Source of the DNA: Sphagnum magellanicum
Lineage: Eukaryota > Streptophyta > Sphagnopsida > Sphagnales > Sphagnaceae
Length of the DNA stretch: 64,000 nucleotides
Assembly (NCBI GenBank): GCA_021904315.1
Contig: CM038908.1
Span: 36,198,001-36,262,000 of the forward strand
Direction of reading: 5' to 3'
Position numbers and translations under genes: made by a program. Positions 22,757-33,503 of the stretch are shown here, piece by piece (within the stretch, counting starts at the first letter, position 1; each line of letters starts with the position of its first letter). Below the pieces are notes generated by a model. That model saw only the letters and a list, made by a program, of their open reading frames with translations. It made no database searches and was not told the origin of the DNA.

Positions 22757-23790
22757 CCTATACATATGATCTACGCACTACGCTCGCAGTGCGCGAAGCT
22801 AGGGGCTGTTTGACCACCAAAAAGGGAGCGTGGTGCGGGGCTTTTTTTGTTGACCTTTTTCACTTTTTGTTACTTTTTGTTACTTTTTTTACTGCTCGTA
22901 AATTTTATAAGTTATTTTTTACTACTGAAACAGGGGTAAAGTTTGTTACTTTTTGTTACTTTTTTTACTGCTCGTAAATTTTATAAGTTATTTTTTACTA
23001 CTGAAACAGGGGTAAAGTTTGTTACTTTTTGTTACTTTTTTTACTGCTCGTAAATTTTATAAGTTATTTTTTACTACTGAAACAGGGGTAAAGTTTGTTA
23101 CTTTTTGTTACTTTTTTTACTGTTTATGACTTTCTTAAATTACTTTTTACTGTTGAGAAGGGCCAGGGTTTATATTGTATTCATTGTGCGAGGGGCGAAA
23201 GGGTGCGCCTTGATTTTTTTCCTTTTTTTCATAGTTATGACATTCTTGGTGCGAGAATGTTATGGAAGCCCAAAGAAGCAAGAATTTTAAAGAATTTTAT
23301 AGATCAACCAGTGTAATTTGGTAAACATTTGCGGGTAAAGAATGTTATGACAAGGTGCTAAATGAAGAATTTTAAAGAATTTTAATGTGCAAAATGAAGA
23401 ATGTCATCACTAGGCTTTTTTTCTTTTTTCTGTTGAGGGGGAGGGGGGTGGAGGTTAATGTTTTTTTTTGCTTTCATTTGACATGTGGAAGGAGGAAGGG
23501 AAAGGGATGATTATTTTTTCTTAAAATTTTTTTTTTCATTGTTGAGTGGGTAGGAGGGTCAGGGTTTTTTTTAAAAAATATGTTGAAGGGGGATGGGAGG
23601 GGGAAGGGGTTTATTTTATTTTAAAATATTTTTTTAGGGTGTTGAATGATTAAGGAAGGGGAGAGGGTTGATTTTTTTTTACAAATTCATAATGGGAGAA
23701 AGGGGGGTTAGTGGTTAAAAGTAACCATTTTCAAAATACTAAGCACTCATGGGCCTTGATTTTTTTAATTTTTAATTTTTCGTACCAGAT
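22757..23790 (+). repeat. Composite T-rich/G-rich repeat, copy 1
   Basis: Starts with the family head CCTATACATATGATCT, then GCACTACGCTC and the later partner GAGCGTGGTGC, then GTTTGACCACCAAAAA. The body is TTTTTGTTACTTTTTGTTAC, followed by purine-rich GAGGGGGAGGGGGGTGGAGG units alternating with T runs. The same order of blocks recurs in six other copies in this window. There is no coding capacity; open frames here are poly-Phe/Leu artefacts. Confidence 0.85.
22868..23106 (+). repeat. 76-bp tandem triplication within copy 1
   Basis: The word ACTACTGAAACAGGGGTAAA starts at 22921, 22997 and 23073, exactly 76 bp apart, with nearly identical units. It is a local expansion of the T-rich body and is absent from the other copies, which have one unit. 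Confidence 0.9.
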
Positions 23791-23870
23791 GTCATCATTA
23801 CCATCTACCTAATAGGCCGTGAAGTCCTCTTAGAAGGGCATTTTTCCCCCTTATTTCCATCCTATACATA

Positions 23871-24310
23871 TGATCTGGCCACTACGCCCGTAAGGACGTA
23901 GGCTGGAGGCTGTTTGACCACAAAAAAGGGTGCGTAGTGGCAGGCTGTTCTCCCGTAGTGGCAGGTTTTTTTTGTTGACCTTTTTCACTTTTTGTTACTT
24001 TTTGTTACTTTTTTTACTGCTCGTAAATTTTGGAAGTTACTTTTTACTGTCGAAAGGGGTGAGGTTTGTTACTTTTTGTACCTTTTTTTACTGCTGGTAA
24101 CTATGATAAATTATTTTTTACTGGGCCAGGGGAATTACTGGGTTTCATTATGCAAGGGGGGAACTTGAAAAGGTGCACCTTGATTTTTATTTTTTTTATT
24201 GTTGAGGGGGAGGGGGGTGGAGGTATGGAGTTTTTTTTATGGTCCCTTCATTGGAAATGTGGAAGGAGGAGGGGGGAAAGGGGTTTTCTACAAAAAATTT
24301 TTTTGTAGAA
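23871..24310 (+). repeat. Composite T-rich/G-rich repeat, copy 2
   Basis: Head CCTATACATATGATCTGG, then CCACTACGCCCG with downstream GCGTAGTGG and CGTAGTGG words. The body is again GTTGACC-T-rich and then GAGGGGGAGGGGGGTGGAGG. A detached piece of the G-rich body recurs at about 24620-24778. Confidence 0.85.
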
Positions 24311-24784
24311 AACATGAAACATTCTTAATGTAATCTCACCTCACATGGATCGGAAAAAACAATATTGTAACATTGTAGTTCACATAGGTAGAGAAAGGGG
24401 TTTAGGGTTAAACCCGGATTTTTTTTTATAAGCAATAAGAGCAGGAGGCAAACACGGAGTGGACGAATACAAACAACAAAATAGGTCGTCTAGAATTTGT
24501 AATTGACTTAGTAAACCATGGCACAATCATTGGAAGGAAAACAAAGCATGGTACATAGGCAAATTGAACATTAATTATATTATTTTGAAAAATGTTGAAA
24601 TTTTCCCAAACTTAATCTCCTTCCTTTGGCATGTGCAAGGAGGAGGGGAAGGGGTTTGATTTTTTTCGTAAAACTTTTTTTTTCATTATTGAATGGCTAA
24701 GGAAGGGGGCCAGGGTTATATATATATATATACACGTTGAAGGGGCATGGGAGGGGGAGGGGGTTTTAGGGCGAACCGATTTTT
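24311..24784. other. AT-rich intergenic with a partial composite-repeat body
   Basis: No gene. The part from about 24620 repeats the GCAAGGAGGAGGGGAAGGGG style of the composite family and contains a short TA microsatellite near 24720. It runs into the 396-bp array through the shared words GTTTTAGGGCGAACC. Confidence 0.6.
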
Positions 24785-25753
24785 GCTCTCAACAATGACA
24801 CGAGGGGATCTTGCACAATCAGCAAATTGGGGGTGGACGCCTCGAGAATGCTAATCCGGCTCGTATAGACCAATCGATCGGGATACATCGATTGGTCTGT
24901 ACTGCCATAAAGCTCAGCTCGTCCCGAGGCATCCACCAATGCTCCAAACAAGACATAAGAAGATTGTCGCAGATGAAAGATTACTCCATCTTTCGAGATA
25001 ATAGAATTCGTCATGAGGAGTCCGCCGAGGCCCGAAACAAAACAGCACAAGAACATTACGGACGAAAGATGACGATGGTTTTAGGGCGAACCACAAAATT
25101 GTCCGACCCCAAAAACCCAACGAGTAGCTTACAAGAACTTGAAGGAATCAACATCTGCTTCTCACACAAAACCAATTGATGCTCTCAACAATGACGCGAG
25201 GGGATCTTGCACAATCAACAAATTGGGGGTGGATGCCTCAAGAATGCTAATCCGGCTCGTACAGACCAATCGATTGGGATCGATCGATTAGTCTGTAATG
25301 CCATTAAGCTCAACTCGTCGCGAGGCATCCACCAATGCTCCAAACAAGACATAAGAAGATTGTCACAAACGGAAGAATGCTACGTCTTTCGACAGAATAA
25401 AATTCATCATGAGGAGTCCACCGAGGCCCAAAACAAAACAGCACAAGAACATTACGGATGAAAGATGACGATGGTTTTAGGGCGAACCACAAAATTGTCC
25501 GACCCCAAAAACCTAACGAGTAGATTACAAGAACTTGAAGGATTGAACATCTGTTTCTCACACAGAACCAATTAGTGTTCTCAACAATGACACGAGGGAA
25601 TCTTGCACAATCAGCAGATTGGGGGTGGACACCTCGAGAATGCTAATCTGGCTCGTACAGACCAATGGATTGGGATCGATCGATTCGTCTATAGTGCCAT
25701 AAAGCTCAGCTTGTCGCGAGGCATCCACCAATGCTCCAAACAAGACATAAGAG
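24785..25753. repeat. 396-bp tandem repeat, about 2.45 copies
   Basis: Equivalent positions fall at 24785, 25181 and 25577, exactly 396 bp apart, and the third copy stops at about 25753. Every unit carries an AGACCAATCGAT stem, perfectly matched by ATCGATTGGTCT in the first copy. The stem is followed by GTCTGTA(A/C)TGCCAT and an AAGCTCA word. Open frames recur in several phases only because 396 is divisible by three. The array abuts the SBP-box fragment. Confidence 0.9.
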
Positions 25754-25829
25754 TGAGTGAGTGAATCTATTTGTCAGTCAATCGACTGCTTCTGGAGCTA
25801 TACTACAGTAATTGCTGCTATTGATATTG

Positions 25830-26371
25830 CTACAGTTGATGTATGGGTATGGGTGGGGTATGGGAAGCTAATCGGGAGCATTGTTGACAGAAGCGTTGTT
25901 CACATCCGGCAGCTATGGCTTTGGAAGCTTTAGAATGCATCTCACAAACTTTGTGTCTTCGGTGATAGTCTTTGGCAGAGCTTAGGTTAGTTGTGCATCC
26001 TTCCACTTGACAATGACAAGGAGGAGCAGGGTTTTGGTAACCTCTTCCTCCTCCTGCTATTGAAGAGGGAGATGTCACTCGCTGCTTCTTGGTGGAAGGA
26101 GGTGAAGAAAAAGATGAACCTGCTGCTATTGCTACTATTGCCGAAGGGGGAGCAATGACAACAGTAGGAGTTGTTGTTGAACAAGATCCTTGCGAAACTT
26201 CTTTCTCCTTTTTGTTCTTCTCCGTGCTGTTGTTGCTGCTGCTACGTCTGCCGAATTTAAGCCCAAGCTTGAGAGGAGCTGCTGCTGCTGTTGCTTCAGG
26301 AGCTTGACGAACCACCTCCTCTTCCTCCTCCTCACTTTCCTCCACTTCTGCTTGTGGCTCCGACTTCAGCA
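25830..26371 (-). pseudogene. SBP-box (SQUAMOSA promoter-binding-like) transcription factor exon, truncated
   Basis: SBP proteins are plant nuclear factors that bind GTAC cores. The frame encodes an acidic region, a KLGLKFGRR stretch typical of SPL N-termini, a low-complexity Ser/Ala linker, and then the SBP domain from CQVEGC to QRFCQQCSR. The first zinc site (residues 121, 126, 143, 146) is complete. The second has only its first cysteines. After CSR, where SBP genes have their conserved intron, the frame reads LASHTPPIP and stops at 25830, with no GT donor there. No in-frame ATG exists; the only start is GTG, but CTACTGTAG just upstream is a fair acceptor. This looks like an internal exon cut off at its 3' side. 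The missing half of the domain was not found nearby. It lies 40 bp from the seryl-tRNA synthetase fragment on the same strand. Confidence 0.75.
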
Positions 26372-26411
26372 CTACAGTAGAAATTGGGGGCTAGGGCAGT
26401 GATGAAGACGA

Positions 26412-27880
26412 CCGATATGCTGGAGCACCAAGATCCTCTGAGGACATGTCCAATGTCCTGCAACAACTCAACACCAAACTCTCACTGCTATAAGAGAGTA
26501 TATGACCAACTGCAATGTTCTAGAAGATGTATCCAGCAGCATAAGATTTTCACCCAAAAGTATTTAGCCTGCATTTAGAAAAGCATCTCACAAATGAAAG
26601 AGAAATGTTCAAGGAAGTGAGAATTGGACTAGAGACTTTGATGGAGAATGGTCTTACTTATAATGTAGACCCAGGGAGGAGTAGAGCTCCTCTTCAATTG
26701 AAATAAGCTTCTCATGGAGGATATCACTATCCTCGGGTCAGTTTATCACAGTCATCTCCAGTTTGCTAAACTGATACATTCGGTACAAACCCCTGTCATC
26801 CCCACATTGACCCCACCGCAACAAATTCATGACATGAAAACGTGTTGTACAATAAGCAATGCATTTGCTTAAAGAATGCCAAAGGACATTCTAACTCTAG
26901 TGAATTGTGAAACAAGCAAGGACTAACCTGGTTGCAGCACCTGCAACACCAGCTTCTGTTCGAAAACAATGTGAAAAATGCAACAAGTTTCAATGGTAAT
27001 GATGCCTCTGGTAACATACTGTCCATATACATCCCACCGAGAGGAATCTCTGCAGTGCCTGCCAGACAAAGATTGGTTCCGTCTACTGAATATACCTACA
27101 AAGAACAGCACCTGCACCTGTGTTTTGATAAGCCAGATTATACTCGAGACCTAGCAATTTGCAGAGTATGAAAGCACACAGGTTTGTAATGGTAAATGAA
27201 ACCTGGGTGTTTTGGCCACGGGGTTGGAATACACATTTCTCAACAACTGTGGAGGGCACAAGGTCCGGAGTACTCAAAGGCACAAAACCCTTGGACAGGA
27301 GCTGAGAAAGTGTCCAGTTTATGAGCGCCAACTCCAACAGCACCGCCTCATTCTCGAGATAATAAAACTTCGTTCCACTGACCTGTTACATCTTGGCTGT
27401 ACTGATCAGAGGTCGCTGAAAACAACTTGACAGACTGCTGAATCCCAAAATAAAAGTCTCTAGGCTTGATGTACCACTGTGGCATTCAGCTGGATTCAAA
27501 AGGGTATGGCCATGCAGAACAAACCTCAGATGCAGCTTCAAAGTCAAAGAGATCAAGAGCAAGCCCCAACTCCACATGGTTCTTCACAGGAAACGTGAAC
27601 TCTCGTCGCCTGCCAACCTGTCCCCTTTGCTTCAACTTCACTTTTATAGCCCCTCTCTTGAAGACCATAAGAACCACTCCTACTGGAACATACAGAGACA
27701 TTAAAGATGCGTGACATTGATAAAGTTACCTCTTTACGAATGGAAGCAACATCCTCAGAGCCAATAGGAACAGAAGGATGTGTCATGTTAGGAATTCGTT
27801 GCCCCTCCTGTTGCAACGTTTCTGACAGCACTGCTAGCTTTCCCTCTAACTCTGCCACTTGCTCCTTCAGGCACTTCTTC
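26412..27880 (-). pseudogene. Organellar-type seryl-tRNA synthetase gene fragment, six exon pieces
   Basis: Reading down the minus strand, exon pieces match plant organellar/bacterial-type SerRS in the right order. About 27730-27870 encodes LKEQVAELEGKL...IPNMTHPSVPIGSED. 27525-27617 encodes VGRRREFTFP. 27203-27382 encodes [20 protein letters not shown]...[13 protein letters not shown]. 26928-27095 encodes [21 protein letters not shown]. 26658-26792 encodes GLYRMYQFSKLEM. 26412-26457 encodes TLDMSSEDLGAPAYR. Introns have GT/AG ends. The gene is dead: one extra T in a homopolymer (26974-26978) shifts frame before the motif-2 region, TGA occurs at 26738-26740, the N-terminal arm exons are missing, and the sequence breaks off after APAYR without motif 3. 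It normally charges tRNA-Ser in plastids and mitochondria. Confidence 0.9.
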
Positions 27881-28859
27881 TTCAGGCTTCACATTATCAG
27901 TTCCTGCTCCTGTCATTCCTGAAACCCATCAGTAGCACAGCAGAAGCAAGTATGCCAAGCATATTCTCGAACTCAGAAACCCTGTATCTAGAAAACTTCT
28001 GAACCGCCCCCTCTCGCACCCTAAACGCTATTCGGCACAAATCGCCGTCCGGGCCCTACGGCCGGGGATTCGAGCACAGAGACTCACTGCCAGACAGGAC
28101 CCTAGGTCGAAACGTACCAACAGAATGGATGTTCATATCGGCGGAGCATTATGTCAGAACATGGACCCCATACACAACAAGCAAGGTAATAAAATCACAA
28201 AATTCCTTTGTTCGGCCAAAAACATGGAACGAGAAAAAATAGGGGTCTTGCAGCAGAAAACCAGTAACAACAGGAGGTTTATGTCATACGGAGTACGATC
28301 GTAAAGTCCGGCCACAAACAATAACGGCGGAAGAACTCTATGCTCAATCCGAGGTATTATTTCTTCTTTAGGGACTGCCACAAAAAGCATCGAGATCATT
28401 CACGCTCTTGCCAGTTCAAACCTCAAATTGAAAGAAACGGGAAAAAAATAATCCTGGGGAATGCCGGGTGCATGATGGTCAGGAAGTAAGATTTATCGGA
28501 CCCGTCGAGATGGACCCCATCGCAAATGCTAGCAGGATGACCAGCACAAACCGAGTCTTACACACAGATTACGAGCAGGAAAAGCAAGGCAACCCCTCAG
28601 GAACCCTAATGCTAGCAAGGAGCGGGATGCTGCCCCGGGAGGTATGGAACAAAACGTTGAAAAAGGGGAAAAAAAACATAAGGTTACAATAGGGGGTTGA
28701 ATTGCTCGGAACACCCTTACCAGCGGTAACAGTTTCGTCTAGGGTCGTAGATTTACCGAAGGTGCAAAGGCAAATGTCGCAATAAATCATGTGCAAATCA
28801 ATACCCTTATTGTAAAGCGGGTTAATAATTTGTGATTCAGAATAATCGGTGTGTGGGTG
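27881..28859. other. Intergenic, moderate GC, nothing recognised
   Basis: Upstream of the synthetase fragment. The sequence is mixed and less AT-rich (28010-28140 is GC-rich), so it may belong to the same captured or duplicated block. However, I could not find the missing SerRS N-terminal exons or any other domain on either strand. Confidence 0.35.
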
Positions 28860-30240
28860 CATCGACAAATATATATTTCAAGGAGCCATATCGATGGGCC
28901 CATCATCAAATTTTTGGGAACATGGGGCATGCCCCCAATAGAAGCACCTGTTTGGAACCCAATTGCAAAATGGAAACAATCATGCTCACCTGAATTTGAG
29001 TTTATATACAAGGCAGCTGAATTTTGGTCAAACCATATCCATAAAACCGAGGTGCCATTGGGAACATCTCGGGGAACCCATGGGGGTTTACGGTTTAAAA
29101 AAGAAAAGTCAAGGTCCATGACGATGGAATGAAATGTTCTCTTCTGAAAACTGGGATTTTCCGTCCGGGGCTAATACAGACCAGGCAAAAAACAATGACA
29201 AACAGTTTTGGAAAGAGGGATTTCATGCAGCCAAAGGGAAGGGTGAACATGCACTCAGGGGGGGGGGGGGGGGGGCCGGGGCCGTGATTTGATGGTTTTT
29301 TTCCTTGTTTAATCTCTGCCCCTGCAATTAGCCCAGGCGAGAAACAGTGTTGGAAACGAAAAATACATGCGGGCAATGGGTAGGGTGAATCATGCACTAC
29401 AAGTGGCTGGATTTTTGTTTCTTTTGAATTTGGGGGTGGGAGAAAGGATTTCTTTTCATCTTTCTTTTTGTTCGGAAGATGTTCTTTCTATGTTATTTTC
29501 AAGTTCCCAATGGGTTCCCATTATGTTCACAATGTGTTCCCCAAAGGTGTTCCCAATAGGAACTCACTATAATCCCTTATATTCTGGCCAAAGTCATCCT
29601 CTTCTCACCTATAGGACGGGGCGAAAGGGGAGGCATTCCATCTTCAGATAGAATGTTGTAATGGGGGGAGGCTCCATAGTTTGAACTTTTTTTTTTTGTG
29701 ATGGGCCAATCAAAAGAACTCACGACAAAAAAAAAAAAGGTCAGACACGTGAGGCACCCCCCAAGTAACAAATATCAATCACACTATACTATATTATTGT
29801 TATTTGCGATTCATATATTAGTTCATGGGCATGGTGATTTGATTTTTTTTTGAAAGAGCCATATTGATTGGGCCAATAGCAAAGTTTTGGGGAACATGGA
29901 GCACCTCTTTACAGCGCCAGTTTCAAAATAAAAATAGATGTGCACCCTGGGATTATAGTTCATATTAAAGGGAGTTGAAGTTTGGGCAAAGCAGAGGGGA
30001 TAAAACGTAGGTGTCGTTGGGAACATGTTGGGAAGCTTTTGGGAACTTGAGGGGAACAAATCAGGAAGAAGGGGGGAAAACACAGAAAATCCCTCCCAGC
30101 CCATCCCCACACCAAAAGGTAAAAAAGAAGCCCATCACGAGGGCATGCTAAGCCTTCCCGCGGACTGCAGGGAATTTCCGTTTCCAAAACCTTAGCCTCA
30201 GGTCTTGAATCTCGATGCATCGATGGCTTCATGTCACAGT
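28860..30240. repeat. Two diverged direct repeats with a poly-G tract
   Basis: About 28870-29075 and 29845-30035 share the order AGCCATAT(C/T)GAT.GGGCC, TTTT(T)GGG(G)AACATGG, ATAAAAC, GGTG(C/T)C.TTGGGAACAT. A run of about 17 G residues sits near 29260. Around 29500-29560 there is a local GTTCCCAAT microrepeat. No credible gene was seen, and the open frames in this stretch are not domain-bearing. Confidence 0.6.
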
Positions 30241-32555
30241 GTTTTCAATTTCTGGCTAAATGTAGCAAAGTCGGCTAAAAATATTTTCCAAATGGCAAAC
30301 ATGTGTGTATGTGTGTTTCTTTTCGGTGTTTTTTAGTTTCGTAGCCACAAAATTTACACTTTTTTTGGCTGAAAAAAAAGCCAGATTTCAATTACCAAAA
30401 TGGAAATAATAATAATTATTTATTTATTTATTTTTGGTTTAACGATATCATGATCTTATGAGGCAGTCAGCATATCTTTCATGGTATCATAATAATTCCT
30501 TCTGTTGACAATTCTGAAATGTTTAAAAACTTAATTCATCAGGGCACTGTTTACAGGGAGAGGTACAAAAAGTAGGGGGTAGAGAGAATGTCCACCAAAA
30601 GCAAATTTTGTGGATTCCAAAGTCTACAACAAAGCACAATCCCAAAGAAAAGCTTATTAAAAAAAACACTGGAATTTTTGACATCACCATGATCTTCAAG
30701 AATGAATAGCAGTAACCAGAAAGAACTTTTTCCAATGCATTTCGATTCTCAATTTGGGTCCCAGTTATTTCGCTTTATAAGAACGTTGTCCCGAGATATA
30801 GTACGTCTCATCTCCCCCCCCTCCCATCCCATTATGACGAAATAGTTCGATTTCGCCCCAAAAATATGTGCAGCAGCAGTGGAACGGAGGCGCTCAGGAA
30901 AAAGGACAGACAGGATGAATCTCAGTTTACCACCAAAATTGGTGGGCAAACTAGTGGGGTTCCCAGTTATTTCGTTTTGTATAATTTTCATTTCCAGTTA
31001 CACATTTGATGCCCTATTATGGCAAAACTGGCCGTTTTCAACCCCTAATTGCGCGACTTTACAGATAACTATATTGTGTACCCTCCATAATGTGCATTAA
31101 GAAAAATGTTCCTTATTACCTAATACAAAAAGCATGCAACAGTAAAGGCTTCTTCCTTTGAATAAGCACATCGTATATTTTGGGAACAACGAGTCATGCA
31201 TGAACAAGTGGATGTTGATTATTTTTGTCAAAAATTCAAAATTAAACCTTCCGTTTATTTGATATTCTCCATATATGGGTAAAAAGTTGTACAATCCTAG
31301 GTCTCTAAGTTGAAATGTCAAAATTAGCCTCATTTTTACATATAAAAATTAAAAATTATAGAGGGTTGAGGCACATTTTGGTGTCGTTCCAAAGCCCTCA
31401 ACAAATAGGGTCGCATAGATACAATTTTGTAATTTTTAGATGTAAGATGCAAGAGATATGGAATTTTGAGAATTTTTTTGTGGTTATAAATTTAGTTTTT
31501 CTTGGGTAAAAAATGAAAATTGGATTTGAGACTTAAGTTAAAGGAGGTTTATGATTTGCTCTTTCAAAAATGCATAGAACCATGTAAGATGCAAAAAGGG
31601 TGGCAAAAAACGAACTTGAAAATGTGTTGGATAGAGTTTGTGGGGGGCCATTTAATGTCTCCCACAGGCATTAGAGACTACCAAAACCAATGGTTGGTTG
31701 TAGTCTTTTCTTTGAGAATTTTTTGACAAGTGGCATGGGTGGGAGCTAAATACCTAAGTTAAAAAACACTTGTATATTTAGTTGTACGCACAAATGATAG
31801 AGTTATAATGTTCCAATACATGGTGAGTCGGTTGAGGGAAGAGGCTCGTTCCTGAGCTAAATTTATAAGGAAAAGGTTAAGCATGCAGTAGTAGTGCATC
31901 GAATTATAGATTTTCACGGGAGAAAGAGAAGGACGAATCTGGGAATATGCAAGCAGAATGCCAGTAATCCTCAAATCCGGAGTTCCTGTCGTCGGATCCT
32001 GACACGGCCTGCAGAGTTTGATACGTCCAGAAGGAATCATTGACGCTGCTTGCGCAGATTAAGCTCCACCCATTTGTGTTGGAACTGCTTGGGAGCCGGT
32101 TGTCGTGGGAATGTTTTGTTTCTCTCTACAGGTTTGCAGCAGCAGTCAGTAGTCCAATGCAGTATTTGACACTAGGTGCAAATGGCAAGAAGTAATTACA
32201 GTAGGAGAGGTCTGCGAACAGTTATGGTTCGGCAATTTTGAGTTGCATGAGTTCATCTTTAGGAACGATTGCAGCAGAGATTGCAGCAGGAGCATTCGCT
32301 TACTTTTATGTTACATGATCTTGAAGCACGTTGGAGACGATCGACAAGCGAGCGGAAGAAGGCTGATCAGTGAGGATGCAAGGAGGATTTACATGACTTG
32401 CGAGAAGCCGGTTTGAAGCATATTTACACTAGGAGGAGCAGGAAGAAGGAGAAGAAGCTGCACAAACAGGAACCGGCAACGAAAGACAGACACAGACAGG
32501 TCGAGGTAACGCACACTAGATCAGAAGGGAGAAACAAAAGAAGAGCCGAAAGTGT
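30241..32555. other. Intergenic / possible 5' leader of the LRR pseudogene
   Basis: 30241-31750 is AT-rich without recognisable features. From about 31920 the composition becomes more GC-rich, and 32040-32555 could be the former 5' UTR or promoter of the LRR receptor remnant. This rests only on composition and position. Confidence 0.4.
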
Positions 32556-33503
32556 TTGGCTGCTACGGAGGCGGCGAGCAGCAATCTCCCGGGGCCGATA
32601 ATACTAGTAGTGTTTGTTCTAGGGAGCAGCTCGGTAGTCTTCCCGAGCGTGGGAGGAGCACAAAAAGCACAGCAACAGAATACACAGACAGACATTGCAG
32701 CTTTGTCGGAGATTCGTGCTGCATGGAACGATTCTCAGGGCGTATCGAACAGTTCGAGGACGACGACGACGACGGCAGCGGTGGCGAATGCGAGTAGTTT
32801 TTGCAGCAGCTGGAGAGGTGTCACATGCACCGATGTCGATTAAGAGCCGTGCGTGTGAGCAATTCATCTGCACGGAGCTGAATTGCGAGGATACCCTTCA
32901 GAGGCAGCGGGGAATCTGGGACAGCTTCAGATCCTAAGACTTGGAGGAAATCAGTTGAGGGGTACTATTCCGCCATCGTTCGCTAACTGCTCACAACTGC
33001 GAGCTCTCTACTGGTATCAGAATGATTTCTCCTGTCCCATTCCAGCAGAGATGGTCACCGGATCAGGAGCTCTGCAGCAGCCGGAGGTTCTACATCCGGC
33101 ATCCAACAGTCTCGTAGGAAGCGTACCAGTTCAGATCGGTAATCTCAAAAGACTGCGCATCCTGGATCTGTCGAGGAATGTCGTGACAGGTAGCATTCCA
33201 GCAGGTGTGGGGGAATGGTTCTCTTCTCACAACCCTAGCACTGGAACAAAACTTCCTCACCGGAGAGTTGCCATCAGAGCTAAGCGGCTCGTCGAATCTT
33301 CAGGACTTAACGTGGAACCAGGATCAGCTCTCCGGCACAGTTCCATGAAACCTCGGCAATTGCAGTAAGCTTCAAACCCTAGACCCGGGAGGCAACGGTT
33401 TCTGAGGTAGCATAAAATTGAACTTGAGCAATGTTGCGGAGCTTCATATTTCGATTGTACACCGGAAATCTACGGATGATCTCAATGAGCTTCAAATTTT
33501 CAG
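32556..33503 (+). pseudogene. LRR receptor-like kinase ectodomain pseudogene
   Basis: The frame from ATG 32556 starts with a hydrophobic signal-peptide-like stretch (GPIILVVFVLGSSSVVF). An LRRNT cap follows (IAALSEIRAAWNDS...SSFCSSWRGVTCTD) and then a stop. After a frameshift, 32883-33368 encodes plant-type repeats: NLGQLQILRLGGNQLRGTIP, NCSQLRALYWYQNDFSCPIP, NLKRLRILDLSRNVVTGSIP. A second shift continues as LEQNFLTGELPSEL with further in-frame stops, ending near a possible CAG/TAAG junction at about 33503. Intact relatives sit in the plasma membrane and sense peptides or partner receptors. No transmembrane segment or kinase motifs (HRD, DFG) were found downstream. It is a degraded ectodomain; the subfamily is not assigned. 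Confidence 0.8.

Noticed and set aside
22789..24308. Phe/Leu-rich membrane-like open frames
   Set aside because: Encoded by TTTTTGTTACTTTTT runs of the composite repeat; compositional artefact.
24766..25743. Open frames of 60-120 codons on both strands
   Set aside because: They recur with the 396-bp period, which is divisible by three, and lack motifs.
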